A stretch of 64,000 bases of DNA from Chitinophaga ginsengisoli. Lineage in GTDB: Bacteria > Bacteroidota > Bacteroidia > Chitinophagales > Chitinophagaceae. Under the pieces are notes generated by a model, which searched no databases, was not told the DNA's origin, and saw only the letters and a list, made by a program, of their open reading frames with translations. The DNA lies in NCBI RefSeq assembly GCF_003014595.1, contig NZ_PYGK01000010.1, positions 220,983-284,982 on the forward strand, in the 5' to 3' direction. Of the stretch, positions 43,774 through 52,550 are shown in pieces; the first letter of the stretch is position 1, and each line of letters begins with the position of its first letter. The translations under genes and the position numbers were made by a program.

Positions 43774-46700
43774 ATGATAACCAATAAAGGCTTTTACCTG
43801 CTCAGATCTCCACTGCTGCCGGTAGATTTTTTAACCCGTTTTTTACAGCTTCCATATGCCGCACTGGCCGACGAGATTAAACAGACGTTTACAGCTCCTT
43901 ACCTGGCGGAAGCCATCTACATCGCATCGCCGGAACTGAGCAATGAGTTGCGGAAATGGCAAGAGGGATTGCTAAAAGGAGAAAAAGATGTTAATAAACT
44001 GGTATTATCTCTCTTCAGATATCTGCTTCGAATGAGCACCCGCTGTACGCCATATGGCCTGTTTGCCGGTTGTGCTACAGGGGCTTTCGATATAAGCACC
44101 GCTATCCGGCTGGAAGCATTCCAGCAACACCGGAAATACTGCCGGCTGGACATGAACTATGTGGCAGAACTGGCTGAAAAGATTGCCCTGATACCAGCTG
44201 TGCAGGAACAGCTGCGCTATTTTCCGAACAACTCCATCTACAGAACGGGAGATACTTACCGGTATGCCGCATTCACCATTAAAAACAAATTCCGGCAGTA
44301 TGATCTTACAGCTGTCAACTACTCTGCCTACCTGGAGCAAGTACTGGAAAAAGCTGCTGCAGGCACCACTATCGCGGAACTCTGTGCATATCTTACCGGT
44401 GAGGACATTTCCCCTGAGGAAGCCCGGGACTTTATACAGGAACTGATAGACAGTCAGATCCTTATCAGTGAACTGGAACCAACTATCACCGGTGAGGAAT
44501 TTTTTCATATACTGATCAGGAAACTACAGGCACTCCAACACGCAGAAGGCATTCATGATACATTGTCTGCTATTCAACAGTTGCTTGGCATGCCTGCCAT
44601 CGGCATTGATAAATACCTGCAAACGCATGCACTTGTTAAACAACTACTGCCAGATACCAACAATAAAGACCTGGTGCAGACGGACCTATTCCTTTCCACT
44701 GCTGCCAACACTATTGGCCAGCAGGTAATTACAGAAATACAGGAACAGGTAACGGCCTTATGGAAGCTACCGGCACCGGAACGGAGTGGTGATCTGCAAA
44801 ACTTTATCAAGAGTTTCCTGGAGCGATATGAGGAGCAGGAAATACCACTGGCCATTGCACTGGATACCGAAACCGGCATTGGCTATGGTGCTTATACCAG
44901 TCATTATTCAGCCTATGTTCCACTACTGGATGATATTGTTATTAAAAATAATGCCAGTCCGGATTCCATCTCATGGAATAAGATGCGGCAATTCCAGCTG
45001 AAGCGGTACATGGAATGCCTGCAACAGCAACAGATGGAAATAGCACTAACAGATGCGGATATAGCAGATCTTTCGACCGCTGATGACAAACCTATTCCAG
45101 ACAGCTTTTACGTGATGGGAAGCATCGTCAGTGAAAGTGCGCAGGCGGTAGACAATGGAGATTATCTGTTTGACTTCAGCTCCTGCGGAGGACCTTCTGC
45201 CGCCAATTTACTGGGAAGATTTTGTCATGGCGATGAGCTGCTGAAAGAAAAGGTACAGGAGTGTCTTACAGAAGAAGCGCTACTACATCCGGATGTGATC
45301 TATGCGGAGATCATTCACCTGCCGGAAGCAAGAACGGGGAATATACTACTGCGACCACAATTAAGAGACTACGAGATTGTATACCTTGGCAAGGGAAGTG
45401 TTGCTGCAGATCATCAGCTACCGGTAACAGACCTGATGGTAAAAGTGGAGAACAATACCGTTGTCCTGCGATCACGTAAATTCAATAAAAGAGTGGTCCC
45501 CCGTCTGAGCACCGCCCATAACTTTAGTGCAGGTAGCCTGCCTATGTATAAGTTCCTGTGCGACCTGCAGTTTCAGCAACTGCATCGTGCTACCGGCTGG
45601 CAATGGAATCTTCCGGTGGAGGCAAATTTTCTGCCACGGGTGCGCTATAAAAAATTCATCCTGCATAAATGCACCTGGAGCCTGCATAAGAAAGATTATC
45701 CATCACTGGCAAAACAGGCGGGTGTGCAGGAGCATTTCAGGCTGTTCCAGGACATCCGCCAGGCCTTATGTTTACCCAGGTACTTATCTATTACCGAAGG
45801 GGATAATGAGCTGTTTATTGACCTGGATAATGAGTATTGCGTGCATCTGCTGGTAAGCACGCTGCTTAAAAAAGAGGAGATCACCTTACAGGAGATATTA
45901 CAGACGCCCGATCAATGCTGGATCACCGGACCAGGAGGACGATTCACTAATGAGTTGATCATTCCATTTAAGAGCAGTACAGAGAAGTCCGCGAAAGTAG
46001 CAATGCCGGCAACTGGATCATCACTCCCACAACGGCATTTTCCGCCTGGTAGTGAATGGCTATACGTAAAAATATATGCAGGTATCAATACAACTGAAAA
46101 GATCCTGAAAACAGTGATTAAGCCACTTGTGGAAGACCTCAGTGAAAGAGGCATCATAGATCAATGGTTCTTTATCCGGTATACGGATCCCGATGATCAT
46201 ATCAGGGTACGTTTCCACCATGCCACTGATAAAAACTTCTGGCAGACCGTGCTTGCTGAACTTTACCGTATCATTTCTCAGGAGATAGATCCGGGGCTTA
46301 TTCATAAGATACAAACAGATACCTATATCCGTGAGATAGAGCGATATGGAGCACACACGATGGAATGGAGTGAGCGGATTTTCTCTTATGACAGCGGGGC
46401 GGTATTGGGCTGTATCGATCTGCTGGAAGGGGAAGAAGGAGAGCACTACAGGTGGCTGCTGGCCCTTCGGGGAGTGGAAATGTTATTACAGGATTTCGGC
46501 TATTCACTACAGGAGAAATCTGCCTTCCTGAAAAGACTACAATATCACTTCTTCCAGGAGTTTGGTGGCGGTCAGACATTACAGACCCAGCTAAACGGCA
46601 GCTACCGGAAGTATATGCGTCAGATCAGCAGTTTCCTGGATCCGGAACAGGATGGGAACAACGAAATAGAAGACGCTATTGCATTATTAGCCATAAGGTC

Positions 46701-46890
46701 ATCCCGCATCCGGCAGGCGATACAGGATGCACCTGTTGAGAGATGGGATCACCTTATGGGCAGTTATATCCACATGTTCCTGAACAGGATGTTGTTATCC
46801 AACCAAAGGAAACAGGAACTGGTCATTTATCATTTCCTGAATAAATATTACGAATCCAGGCTGGCGATGCAGAAGAAACAGCTTATTTAG
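43774..46890 (+). CDS. LanB-type lantibiotic dehydratase, full length
   Basis: This 1038-residue LanB dehydrates Ser/Thr in precursor peptides using glutamyl-tRNA and then eliminates glutamate. The N-terminal glutamylation domain (to about residue 700) has the expected landmarks LSLFRYLLRMSTRCTPYGLFAG, FYVMGSIVSE and LPVTDLMVKVENN. The C-terminal SpaB_C elimination domain (about 760-1030) starts at GSEWLYVKIYAGINTTEKIL and has QWFFIRYTDPDDHIRVRFH and WSERIFSYDSG. Both parts are fused as in nisin NisB, unlike the split LanB pairs known from some Bacteroidota. It is transcribed away from the two precursors and LanC. Its end overlaps the convergent beta-lactamase gene by 8 bp. Confidence 0.93.
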   Translation: MITNKGFYLLRSPLLPVDFLTRFLQLPYAALADEIKQTFTAPYLAEAIYIASPELSNELRKWQEGLLKGEKDVNKLVLSLFRYLLRMSTRCTPYGLFAGCATGAFDISTAIRLEAFQQHRKYCRLDMNYVAELAEKIALIPAVQEQLRYFPNNSIYRTGDTYRYAAFTIKNKFRQYDLTAVNYSAYLEQVLEKAAAGTTIAELCAYLTGEDISPEEARDFIQELIDSQILISELEPTITGEEFFHILIRKLQALQHAEGIHDTLSAIQQLLGMPAIGIDKYLQTHALVKQLLPDTNNKDLVQTDLFLSTAANTIGQQVITEIQEQVTALWKLPAPERSGDLQNFIKSFLERYEEQEIPLAIALDTETGIGYGAYTSHYSAYVPLLDDIVIKNNASPDSISWNKMRQFQLKRYMECLQQQQMEIALTDADIADLSTADDKPIPDSFYVMGSIVSESAQAVDNGDYLFDFSSCGGPSAANLLGRFCHGDELLKEKVQECLTEEALLHPDVIYAEIIHLPEARTGNILLRPQLRDYEIVYLGKGSVAADHQLPVTDLMVKVENNTVVLRSRKFNKRVVPRLSTAHNFSAGSLPMYKFLCDLQFQQLHRATGWQWNLPVEANFLPRVRYKKFILHKCTWSLHKKDYPSLAKQAGVQEHFRLFQDIRQALCLPRYLSITEGDNELFIDLDNEYCVHLLVSTLLKKEEITLQEILQTPDQCWITGPGGRFTNELIIPFKSSTEKSAKVAMPATGSSLPQRHFPPGSEWLYVKIYAGINTTEKILKTVIKPLVEDLSERGIIDQWFFIRYTDPDDHIRVRFHHATDKNFWQTVLAELYRIISQEIDPGLIHKIQTDTYIREIERYGAHTMEWSERIFSYDSGAVLGCIDLLEGEEGEHYRWLLALRGVEMLLQDFGYSLQEKSAFLKRLQYHFFQEFGGGQTLQTQLNGSYRKYMRQISSFLDPEQDGNNEIEDAIALLAIRSSRIRQAIQDAPVERWDHLMGSYIHMFLNRMLLSNQRKQELVIYHFLNKYYESRLAMQKKQLI

Positions 46891-47773
46891 CACCATCCCA
46901 GAACAAGCGGGTCAGCTGTGCAATGACACCTTCGCGGATAGCGGTATCAGCTTTTGTATCGCTGACGAAAACAACGATACCATAGTGCTTTCCGTTAGGT
47001 AAGGTTACAATACCTACATCATTTGTAGCAGCAGTAATGCCATCAGCATTGGTATCGGAAGTACCTGTTTTATGTGCAACCACAGCACCTTCGGGGAGCA
47101 TTCCTTTCATTCTTTTAGGGCCTGTAGTGGTTGCTGTCATCAGCTTCAGGAGAAAGTCATTACTGGATTTTGACAGATACTTACCGGTGTGTACGCCTTT
47201 CAACAGCTGCAACATAGCTACTGGTGATGACCAGTTAGTATACTGTACGCCCCATGCCTTTGACGCTTGCTCTTCCGTTGCCCTGATGGCAATACTGTCT
47301 ATACCAAGACTATGAATGTACTTCTCCACATAGGCCGTACCTCCTACCAGGCGGAATAATAAATCACAACCGCTATTATCACTCTGGGACACCGTATATG
47401 CCAGGATATCGCTCAGCTTCATATCAGTGCCTTCCGGGAATTTCTCACGGATGGGGCTCCACATATTTGGCAACAGATCTTCTTTATAGATGTGGATGAC
47501 CTGGCCGAGAGAAAACTTACCCTTGTCCACCTGGTCGAGTACGGCTAAGGCCAGGGGAAGTTTGAATACGCTCTGCATAGGAAAACGGTCCTTTCCATTC
47601 AGGGTAATGGTATCTCCGTCTTCCAGTGACATCATTGCCATTCCTACATGACCGTGGGCGGTCTGTGCGATGTCATGGATCTTCTTTCTGACAGTATTTT
47701 TCTGTGCAATGCTTTGAAGTGTAAGCAATAAAAAAGGCAGTACTACACTGCCGGATAAAATACGCTTCATCAT
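46883..47773 (-). CDS. Class A (subclass A2, PER/CfxA-like) serine beta-lactamase
   Basis: This 296-residue periplasmic enzyme has the motifs of class A beta-lactamases. A signal peptide (MMKRILSGSVVLPFLLLTLQ...AQ) precedes Ser68-x-x-Lys71 in MQSVFKLP, S131-D132-N133 in SQSDNSGCD, the omega loop with Glu167/Glu168 in IRATEEQASKAW, and K235-T236-G237 in AHKTGTSD. The omega-loop region and VQYTNW resemble the A2 group (PER, CfxA, CepA) found in Bacteroidota. Intrinsic chromosomal enzymes of this kind are common in environmental members of the phylum. It follows the A-T-TE enzyme by 15 bp on the same strand, so the two may share a transcript, and it converges on LanB. Confidence 0.93.
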   Translation of the reverse strand: MMKRILSGSVVLPFLLLTLQSIAQKNTVRKKIHDIAQTAHGHVGMAMMSLEDGDTITLNGKDRFPMQSVFKLPLALAVLDQVDKGKFSLGQVIHIYKEDLLPNMWSPIREKFPEGTDMKLSDILAYTVSQSDNSGCDLLFRLVGGTAYVEKYIHSLGIDSIAIRATEEQASKAWGVQYTNWSSPVAMLQLLKGVHTGKYLSKSSNDFLLKLMTATTTGPKRMKGMLPEGAVVAHKTGTSDTNADGITAATNDVGIVTLPNGKHYGIVVFVSDTKADTAIREGVIAQLTRLFWDGAK

Positions 47774-47788
47774 TTAGGTCATTGTGCT

Positions 47789-50434
47789 TTATGTATCGGC
47801 TTCCGGTTTCATGCGCTTGTCAACCAATCGCTGCAGCAAGATAGCAAAATCTTTATCATTGGGAGGCATCAGGAATGTCTTATGGTTTCCCTTTACATTG
47901 TGAACCACGAGGCCTTTCAGCGCATATGATTTCCATCCCAGATAGATAGGATCGTCGAGGAAATACAGGCGCGTATCTACCCTGAAAAGATCAATTATAC
48001 AGGCATTGGAAGGCTGCATATGATACTTGCGGTAGGCAGCTTCATATTTTGCATTGATCTTGTCTTCTGCACTATCGGTAGACGGAGGGTTCTGCAGGCC
48101 CATATATACAGCGAACTCATTGTATTTACGCTTGAAAAAAGCCTGCTGGTAGCGGATAGTTTCCATCGGCTGCCGCATCAGGGAGTTGGTCACAAACATT
48201 AACTTAGGGAACTGGCGTTTCACCTTCCTGATATACCTGGGCAATCCGGTTTCAAAATGCCCCCTGTTGTAAGCATAGGTATCAAACATCGCCAGCATTT
48301 TCACGTGCTTACCCATGGCCTGTAATTGCCGGGCCATTTCAAAAGCTACAATACCTCCGTAGGAATACCCGGCCAGGGCGTAAGTATCACCAAAGTCTTT
48401 TTCCAGCAATGCTGCTATGTATTCCGCGGCCATGTCTTCCAGCGTCTCAAAAGGCTCGTCTACGCCGTTCAGTCCCTTTGACTGAAAGCCATATACCGGC
48501 TGATCTGGATCTACGTTACGGGCAATGTTATTGAAGAGCAGCACATTCATGTCAAGCCCGTTCACAATAAAGATCGGCGGTTTATTGCCGGTAGGTTTTA
48601 CAGGCACCAGGAGGTCCCAGGAAATGGACAACTCGTCCAGTTCCAGTTGACTGGCCAACTTTTCCACCGTATTCGCTGTAAACAGTCCGGCCAACGGTAG
48701 GCGCCTTCCTGTTTCTCTTTCCAACCGGGCCATGATCTGCATAGCAACGATAGATGTACCTCCAAGTTCAAAGAAATCGTCTTTGATACCTACCTGATCT
48801 ATCTGTAACAGCTCGCTCCATATGTCAGCGATCAGCTGTTCCTGTTCCGTTCGGGGTGCAATATATACCCTGTTAGCCTTCTCCATTTCCTGCCTGATGG
48901 CTTCCAGAGCATTCCGGTCTACTTTCCCGTTGGGCGACAATGGAAAGGCTGGCAAGGTGACGAAGTTACTCGGGATCATATATTCCGGCAGTGTCCTTCT
49001 TAATGCTTTCTGCCATTCAGCGAACCTGGCTCGCTGGTCTTTCTCCAATACCACATAAGCTACCAGGCGTTCGTCTTTCGGCAATACCACAACGTCCTTT
49101 ACCCCTTTTTGTTTACCAAGGGTGTGTTCGATCTCTCCCAGTTCAATCCGATATCCCCGGATCTTCACCTGGTGATCTATCCTACCCAGACATTGGATCT
49201 CTCCTCCATTAACGATCCTGCCCAGGTCGCCCGTTTTATACATTCGTACCCCAGGCATATCGGAGAAGGGATCGTCCATAAAGAGTTGTGCTGTCAATTC
49301 CGGTCTGTTGAGGTACCCTTTGCCCACGCCTACTCCTCCCACAAAGATTTCGCCGACCACGCCATCGGGTACCGGCCTTAACTGACTGTCCAGGATATAG
49401 GCATACATGTTACCTATAGGACGTCCGACGGTGATGATCTCATCATCACCGTGTATCTGCTTGAATGTTGCCCATACAGTGGTTTCTGTGGGGCCATACA
49501 TATTCCACAGAGAGTCACACTTTTCCAACAGCTTTTCCGCCAGCTTCTTTGATAATGCTTCACCGCCAATCAACACTTTTATTGGTAATCTCTTATCCCA
49601 CGACTCCAGCATCATCCTCCAGGTAGCGGGCGTGGCCTGCATGACCGTCACTCCCTGTTTTTTGACAATCTCCATCAGCAAGCGCGTGTCTTTCGAAGTT
49701 TGTGCATCGGTCAGAATGATCTCTGCCCCGGTGATCAGCGGGAGATATAATTCAAGGCCTGAAATATCAAAAGAAATAGTGGTAAGGGCCAGTACACGAT
49801 CATTTTCATCCAGACCCGGTTCATATTGCATTTCTACCAGGAAATTCACCAGGCCCCGCTGTGTGATCTGCGCGCCTTTAGGTTTCCCTGTTGATCCGGA
49901 GGTGTATAATACATACACCAGGTTGTCCATATCGATGTCTATCTTCGGAGGAGTGGTAGGATACTGTAATGCCTGCCTGAGCAAGTCTTCTCTCAGGATC
50001 ATCTTGCCTTTGTACTGGAACCTGTCGCCATATTTTTCCTCTGTGATCAGAAAGCATGCCCCTGTGTCTTCAAGCATGAATTCAATACGTGCCTGGGGAT
50101 ATTCGGGATCCAAAGGAACATAGGCTGCGCCCGATTTAATAATAGCCAGCATGATAACGACCATTTCAGGAGAACGGTCCACAGCCAGGCCAACGATACA
50201 TCCGTGTTTGATACCGTATTCAGCCAGCAACCTCGCGTATTGGTTGACGGAATTAGTTAATTTATGATAAGTTAAAACATGATCCCTGAAACGTAATGCG
50301 ATCTTATCGGGGTACAATAACGCTTTTTCATGGATGAGTTCTGGCAAAGAACGTAATTCCAGTGGATTCGAATTGCGATGGTCGTCCGATATGAGTATGG
50401 GATTCCGTTCAAATTTTGTTTGTCTATCCCACAT
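47789..50434 (-). CDS. Single-module NRPS-like enzyme A-T-TE, predicted glycine-activating
   Basis: This 881-residue protein has three domains. The adenylation domain (about 25-520) contains YTSGSTGKPKGAQ, YGPTETTVWA, RIDHQVKIRGYRIELGEIE and NGKVDR. The carrier domain has Ser561 in FFELGGTSIV. The thioesterase has Ser691 in GYSYGG and a late His in NVKGNHKTF. There is no condensation domain. Reading the binding-pocket positions by alignment to GrsA gives D-I-L-Q-L-G-M-V-W-K, close to the known glycine code DILQLGLIWK; the key Asp (FDISGLE) is kept. It probably charges itself with glycine and releases or transfers it. A-T-TE enzymes elsewhere dimerise aryl-pyruvates, but those lack the Asp. 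Neighbours are the beta-lactamase and the lanthipeptide locus. Confidence 0.9.
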   Translation of the reverse strand: MWDRQTKFERNPILISDDHRNSNPLELRSLPELIHEKALLYPDKIALRFRDHVLTYHKLTNSVNQYARLLAEYGIKHGCIVGLAVDRSPEMVVIMLAIIKSGAAYVPLDPEYPQARIEFMLEDTGACFLITEEKYGDRFQYKGKMILREDLLRQALQYPTTPPKIDIDMDNLVYVLYTSGSTGKPKGAQITQRGLVNFLVEMQYEPGLDENDRVLALTTISFDISGLELYLPLITGAEIILTDAQTSKDTRLLMEIVKKQGVTVMQATPATWRMMLESWDKRLPIKVLIGGEALSKKLAEKLLEKCDSLWNMYGPTETTVWATFKQIHGDDEIITVGRPIGNMYAYILDSQLRPVPDGVVGEIFVGGVGVGKGYLNRPELTAQLFMDDPFSDMPGVRMYKTGDLGRIVNGGEIQCLGRIDHQVKIRGYRIELGEIEHTLGKQKGVKDVVVLPKDERLVAYVVLEKDQRARFAEWQKALRRTLPEYMIPSNFVTLPAFPLSPNGKVDRNALEAIRQEMEKANRVYIAPRTEQEQLIADIWSELLQIDQVGIKDDFFELGGTSIVAMQIMARLERETGRRLPLAGLFTANTVEKLASQLELDELSISWDLLVPVKPTGNKPPIFIVNGLDMNVLLFNNIARNVDPDQPVYGFQSKGLNGVDEPFETLEDMAAEYIAALLEKDFGDTYALAGYSYGGIVAFEMARQLQAMGKHVKMLAMFDTYAYNRGHFETGLPRYIRKVKRQFPKLMFVTNSLMRQPMETIRYQQAFFKRKYNEFAVYMGLQNPPSTDSAEDKINAKYEAAYRKYHMQPSNACIIDLFRVDTRLYFLDDPIYLGWKSYALKGLVVHNVKGNHKTFLMPPNDKDFAILLQRLVDKRMKPEADT

Positions 50435-50971
50435 AGGCCTTCAGATATGTAGTACTGATTTATATTCTTCAAACAAGGAAAAACAGATTTGGTTCAATAT
50501 GTATAAAAAACATATCTCTATCCGATACTGTTACAATTGATACTGCTCAGGATGCCACCGAACAATTATCGATTCATGAGTCATCCCCCTGTTACATTAA
50601 AGCTCTGGTCGTTGTAAAAATTCTTTGTTGTTAACAATATAAAAATACGAAATAGGCAATATTATGAACATTAGAAAGACGGAATTTTCCTTCCGCATGG
50701 ATAGATATAGGGTCGTTACAAAACCGTAATACCTTGTGTGAACCAAACAAATATTATACACATACAGACAGCTTGTAGTTACGCCATATAAAGCGCAAGA
50801 ACCAAATTATAATGAGGATGGTGGCATAAAAAACTGCAGACGCTGGTTGTTTTCATTGCTGATAAGTTAAGCCAGATTTAATAAAGTAAACTATATTGCT
50901 TAGGTAACATACATTAAATGGTTTTGCTTTGAATACTACTGACTTTATCATCTGTTAAAACCTAAACCATA
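50435..50971. other. Intergenic region before methyltransferase
   Basis: This 537-bp AT-rich divergent spacer contains a small hairpin (atatgt/acatat around 50500-50515) and a 21-codon frame at 50663-50728 that I do not regard as a gene. Nothing else is recognisable apart from the promoter listed separately. Confidence 0.5.
50896..50926 (+). promoter_or_regulatory. Weak candidate promoter for methyltransferase gene
   Basis: TTG (50896-50898), 20 bases, then TGGTTTTG (50919-50926) is one base off the Bacteroidota -7 box, with correct spacing. It would start transcription about 40 nt before the start codon. Confidence 0.35.
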
Positions 50972-51793
50972 ATGCGTCCCCAAAAATCATCTATCACATG
51001 CAAAATCTGCAATACGGCGGCCACGTACTATCCTCTTAGTATAAAAGGAAGTAACATTTTTTACTGCAGAAATTGTACTGCTTTTATAAAAGATGCAAGC
51101 TATTCAGATATAGAAACACACCTGGACAGCCGGGGATATACAAATCTGAAAAATGAAGAACTACTCAGACAAAAACGAAATCATTTCTTTGATTATATTT
51201 TAAATACAACAAGTAAATATACTACTGCTTCCACCTGGCTTGACTTTGGCTGCGCCTATGGACATTTGTTGCAAAAGCTCCACTCCCATGCAATACAGGC
51301 ATACGGAGTGGAGATAAACAAAAAGTTATATGATCATTGCAATAATCAGGGGTTACAGGTGTTTACAGCAATGGAAACGCTACCACATAATCTACATTTT
51401 GACGTGATAAGTGCTATTGACTCTTTCTATTATGACCCGGAACCTATTAAGACTATTACATCTTTTCATCGTCACCTTACGGACAATGGAGTATTGATAC
51501 TGCGCATCTCAAACCTTAACTGGCTGATGAAATGTTACAAGCTGTTAGGACTAAAATTACCTGACGGAGGAATGGGAGATGCTTTCATTGCTTATAATAA
51601 AAAGGCTATTAAGAGAGTATTGGAAACCGGGGGATTCAAGATTGTAAAGTATCAATATGCAGAAAAGGGGAAAAAACAGTCACAATTTCACAATCTATTT
51701 TACAAATTCACGCATATCGTTTCGATGTTAAATTTCTATAAGTGGCCTATTACCCCAGGCATCATTATTATTGCCCGCAAAGCCACTGAATAA
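50972..51793 (+). CDS. SAM-dependent methyltransferase with N-terminal zinc ribbon
   Basis: This 273-residue protein starts with a four-Cys zinc ribbon (Cys10, Cys13, Cys32, Cys35: ITCKICNTA and FYCRNCTAFI). A class I methyltransferase domain follows, with the SAM motif WLDFGCAYGHLLQKL, the acidic YGVEINKKLYDH, and DVISAIDSFYYDPEP in the motif II/III region. This build (zinc ribbon plus Methyltransf_23-like domain) is common in cell-surface glycan and secondary-metabolite clusters. The substrate is unknown. Its sequence is visibly more AT-rich than the genes to its left. It converges on the deacetylase gene with a 4-bp gap. Confidence 0.85.
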   Translation: MRPQKSSITCKICNTAATYYPLSIKGSNIFYCRNCTAFIKDASYSDIETHLDSRGYTNLKNEELLRQKRNHFFDYILNTTSKYTTASTWLDFGCAYGHLLQKLHSHAIQAYGVEINKKLYDHCNNQGLQVFTAMETLPHNLHFDVISAIDSFYYDPEPIKTITSFHRHLTDNGVLILRISNLNWLMKCYKLLGLKLPDGGMGDAFIAYNKKAIKRVLETGGFKIVKYQYAEKGKKQSQFHNLFYKFTHIVSMLNFYKWPITPGIIIIARKATE

Positions 51794-51797
51794 CGGC

Positions 51798-52538
51798 TCA
51801 TTCTGCATGATATAGTTCATACTCCCGTTTCCCTTTTTTAATGTTTGACCAGGCCTGCCGGAGATCCTTCATTGAGTGATACATTGACTCGAATAGATTA
51901 TCCCGCCATCTGTGCGAATGGAGTAAGACATGGAGTCCCTGATCAAGCTTTGTTTCCTGTATCTGATTATACATGTTCAGGATACGGACGAAGGTGTCCC
52001 TGGCATGAATCATATTGAACCTGCGGGTGAGGAAATACGCTTCTCCCAGCAAATTTGTTTCCTTTATCAGTTCCGGATATTCCAGTATCAACTCATTGTT
52101 CAGCAGATAGCCATTCTTTGGAAGAAAAAGCTCCGAGTGACCGCAGACACTCTTTATATCTATTCCGATTTTCCTGAACAGGTTTACTTCTTTGATAAAT
52201 AGTTTCCTTGCTTCTGGGAAATTCCCATGACAACGATCCAGGCATTCATAATGGAACCCCACTTCATGGTTCAGGGATTGAATCTCCCGCATGATAGATG
52301 GGATGAAAACATTACGCCTCGTGTGAAAGTAGAAAGTTGCGGGAAAATCGATTTCGGATAATTTACGGGCGAATCTCAGCGCTATCTCTGGAGAATTCTC
52401 CACATCAAACCGTAAGAGGAGAATATTCTCTTTTTCCTCAAGATTGTACAGCTCCGAAATCTTATACACTTTTCTTTGAGTCCGCTGGGTAGCCAGAACG
52501 TTAAGAACGTTGGAGAAGATATAAGGTTTTAAACGCAT
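51798..52538 (-). CDS. NodB-like polysaccharide deacetylase family protein
   Basis: This 246-residue protein carries the metal-site signature of the NodB/CE4 superfamily: LLRFDVENSP (Asp45 as base/ligand), the HEVGFHYECLDRCHG segment supplying paired His ligands, and LHVLLHSHRW near the C-terminus. There is no signal peptide, so it may act on a cytoplasmic nucleotide- or lipid-linked sugar, as in surface-glycan pathways. It starts 12 bp after the radical SAM gene stop on the same strand, so the two form one operon. Confidence 0.75.
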   Translation of the reverse strand: MRLKPYIFSNVLNVLATQRTQRKVYKISELYNLEEKENILLLRFDVENSPEIALRFARKLSEIDFPATFYFHTRRNVFIPSIMREIQSLNHEVGFHYECLDRCHGNFPEARKLFIKEVNLFRKIGIDIKSVCGHSELFLPKNGYLLNNELILEYPELIKETNLLGEAYFLTRRFNMIHARDTFVRILNMYNQIQETKLDQGLHVLLHSHRWRDNLFESMYHSMKDLRQAWSNIKKGKREYELYHAE

Positions 52539-52550
52539 GGTGATAGAATT

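Noticed and set aside
43149..46890. Pinensin biosynthesis locus
   Set aside because: Pinensin, as I recall it, uses a split LanB and different core peptides; here LanB is one protein and the cores differ.
47789..50434. Quinone/furanone synthetase of the atromentin type (A-T-TE)
   Set aside because: Those enzymes lack the Asp that binds the amino group; this adenylation domain keeps it and has a glycine-like code.
50663..50728. 21-codon frame before the methyltransferase gene, considered as a precursor peptide for the radical SAM/SPASM protein
   Set aside because: No leader-like motif or Cys/Ser/Thr-rich core, and it is far from the radical SAM gene on the other strand.
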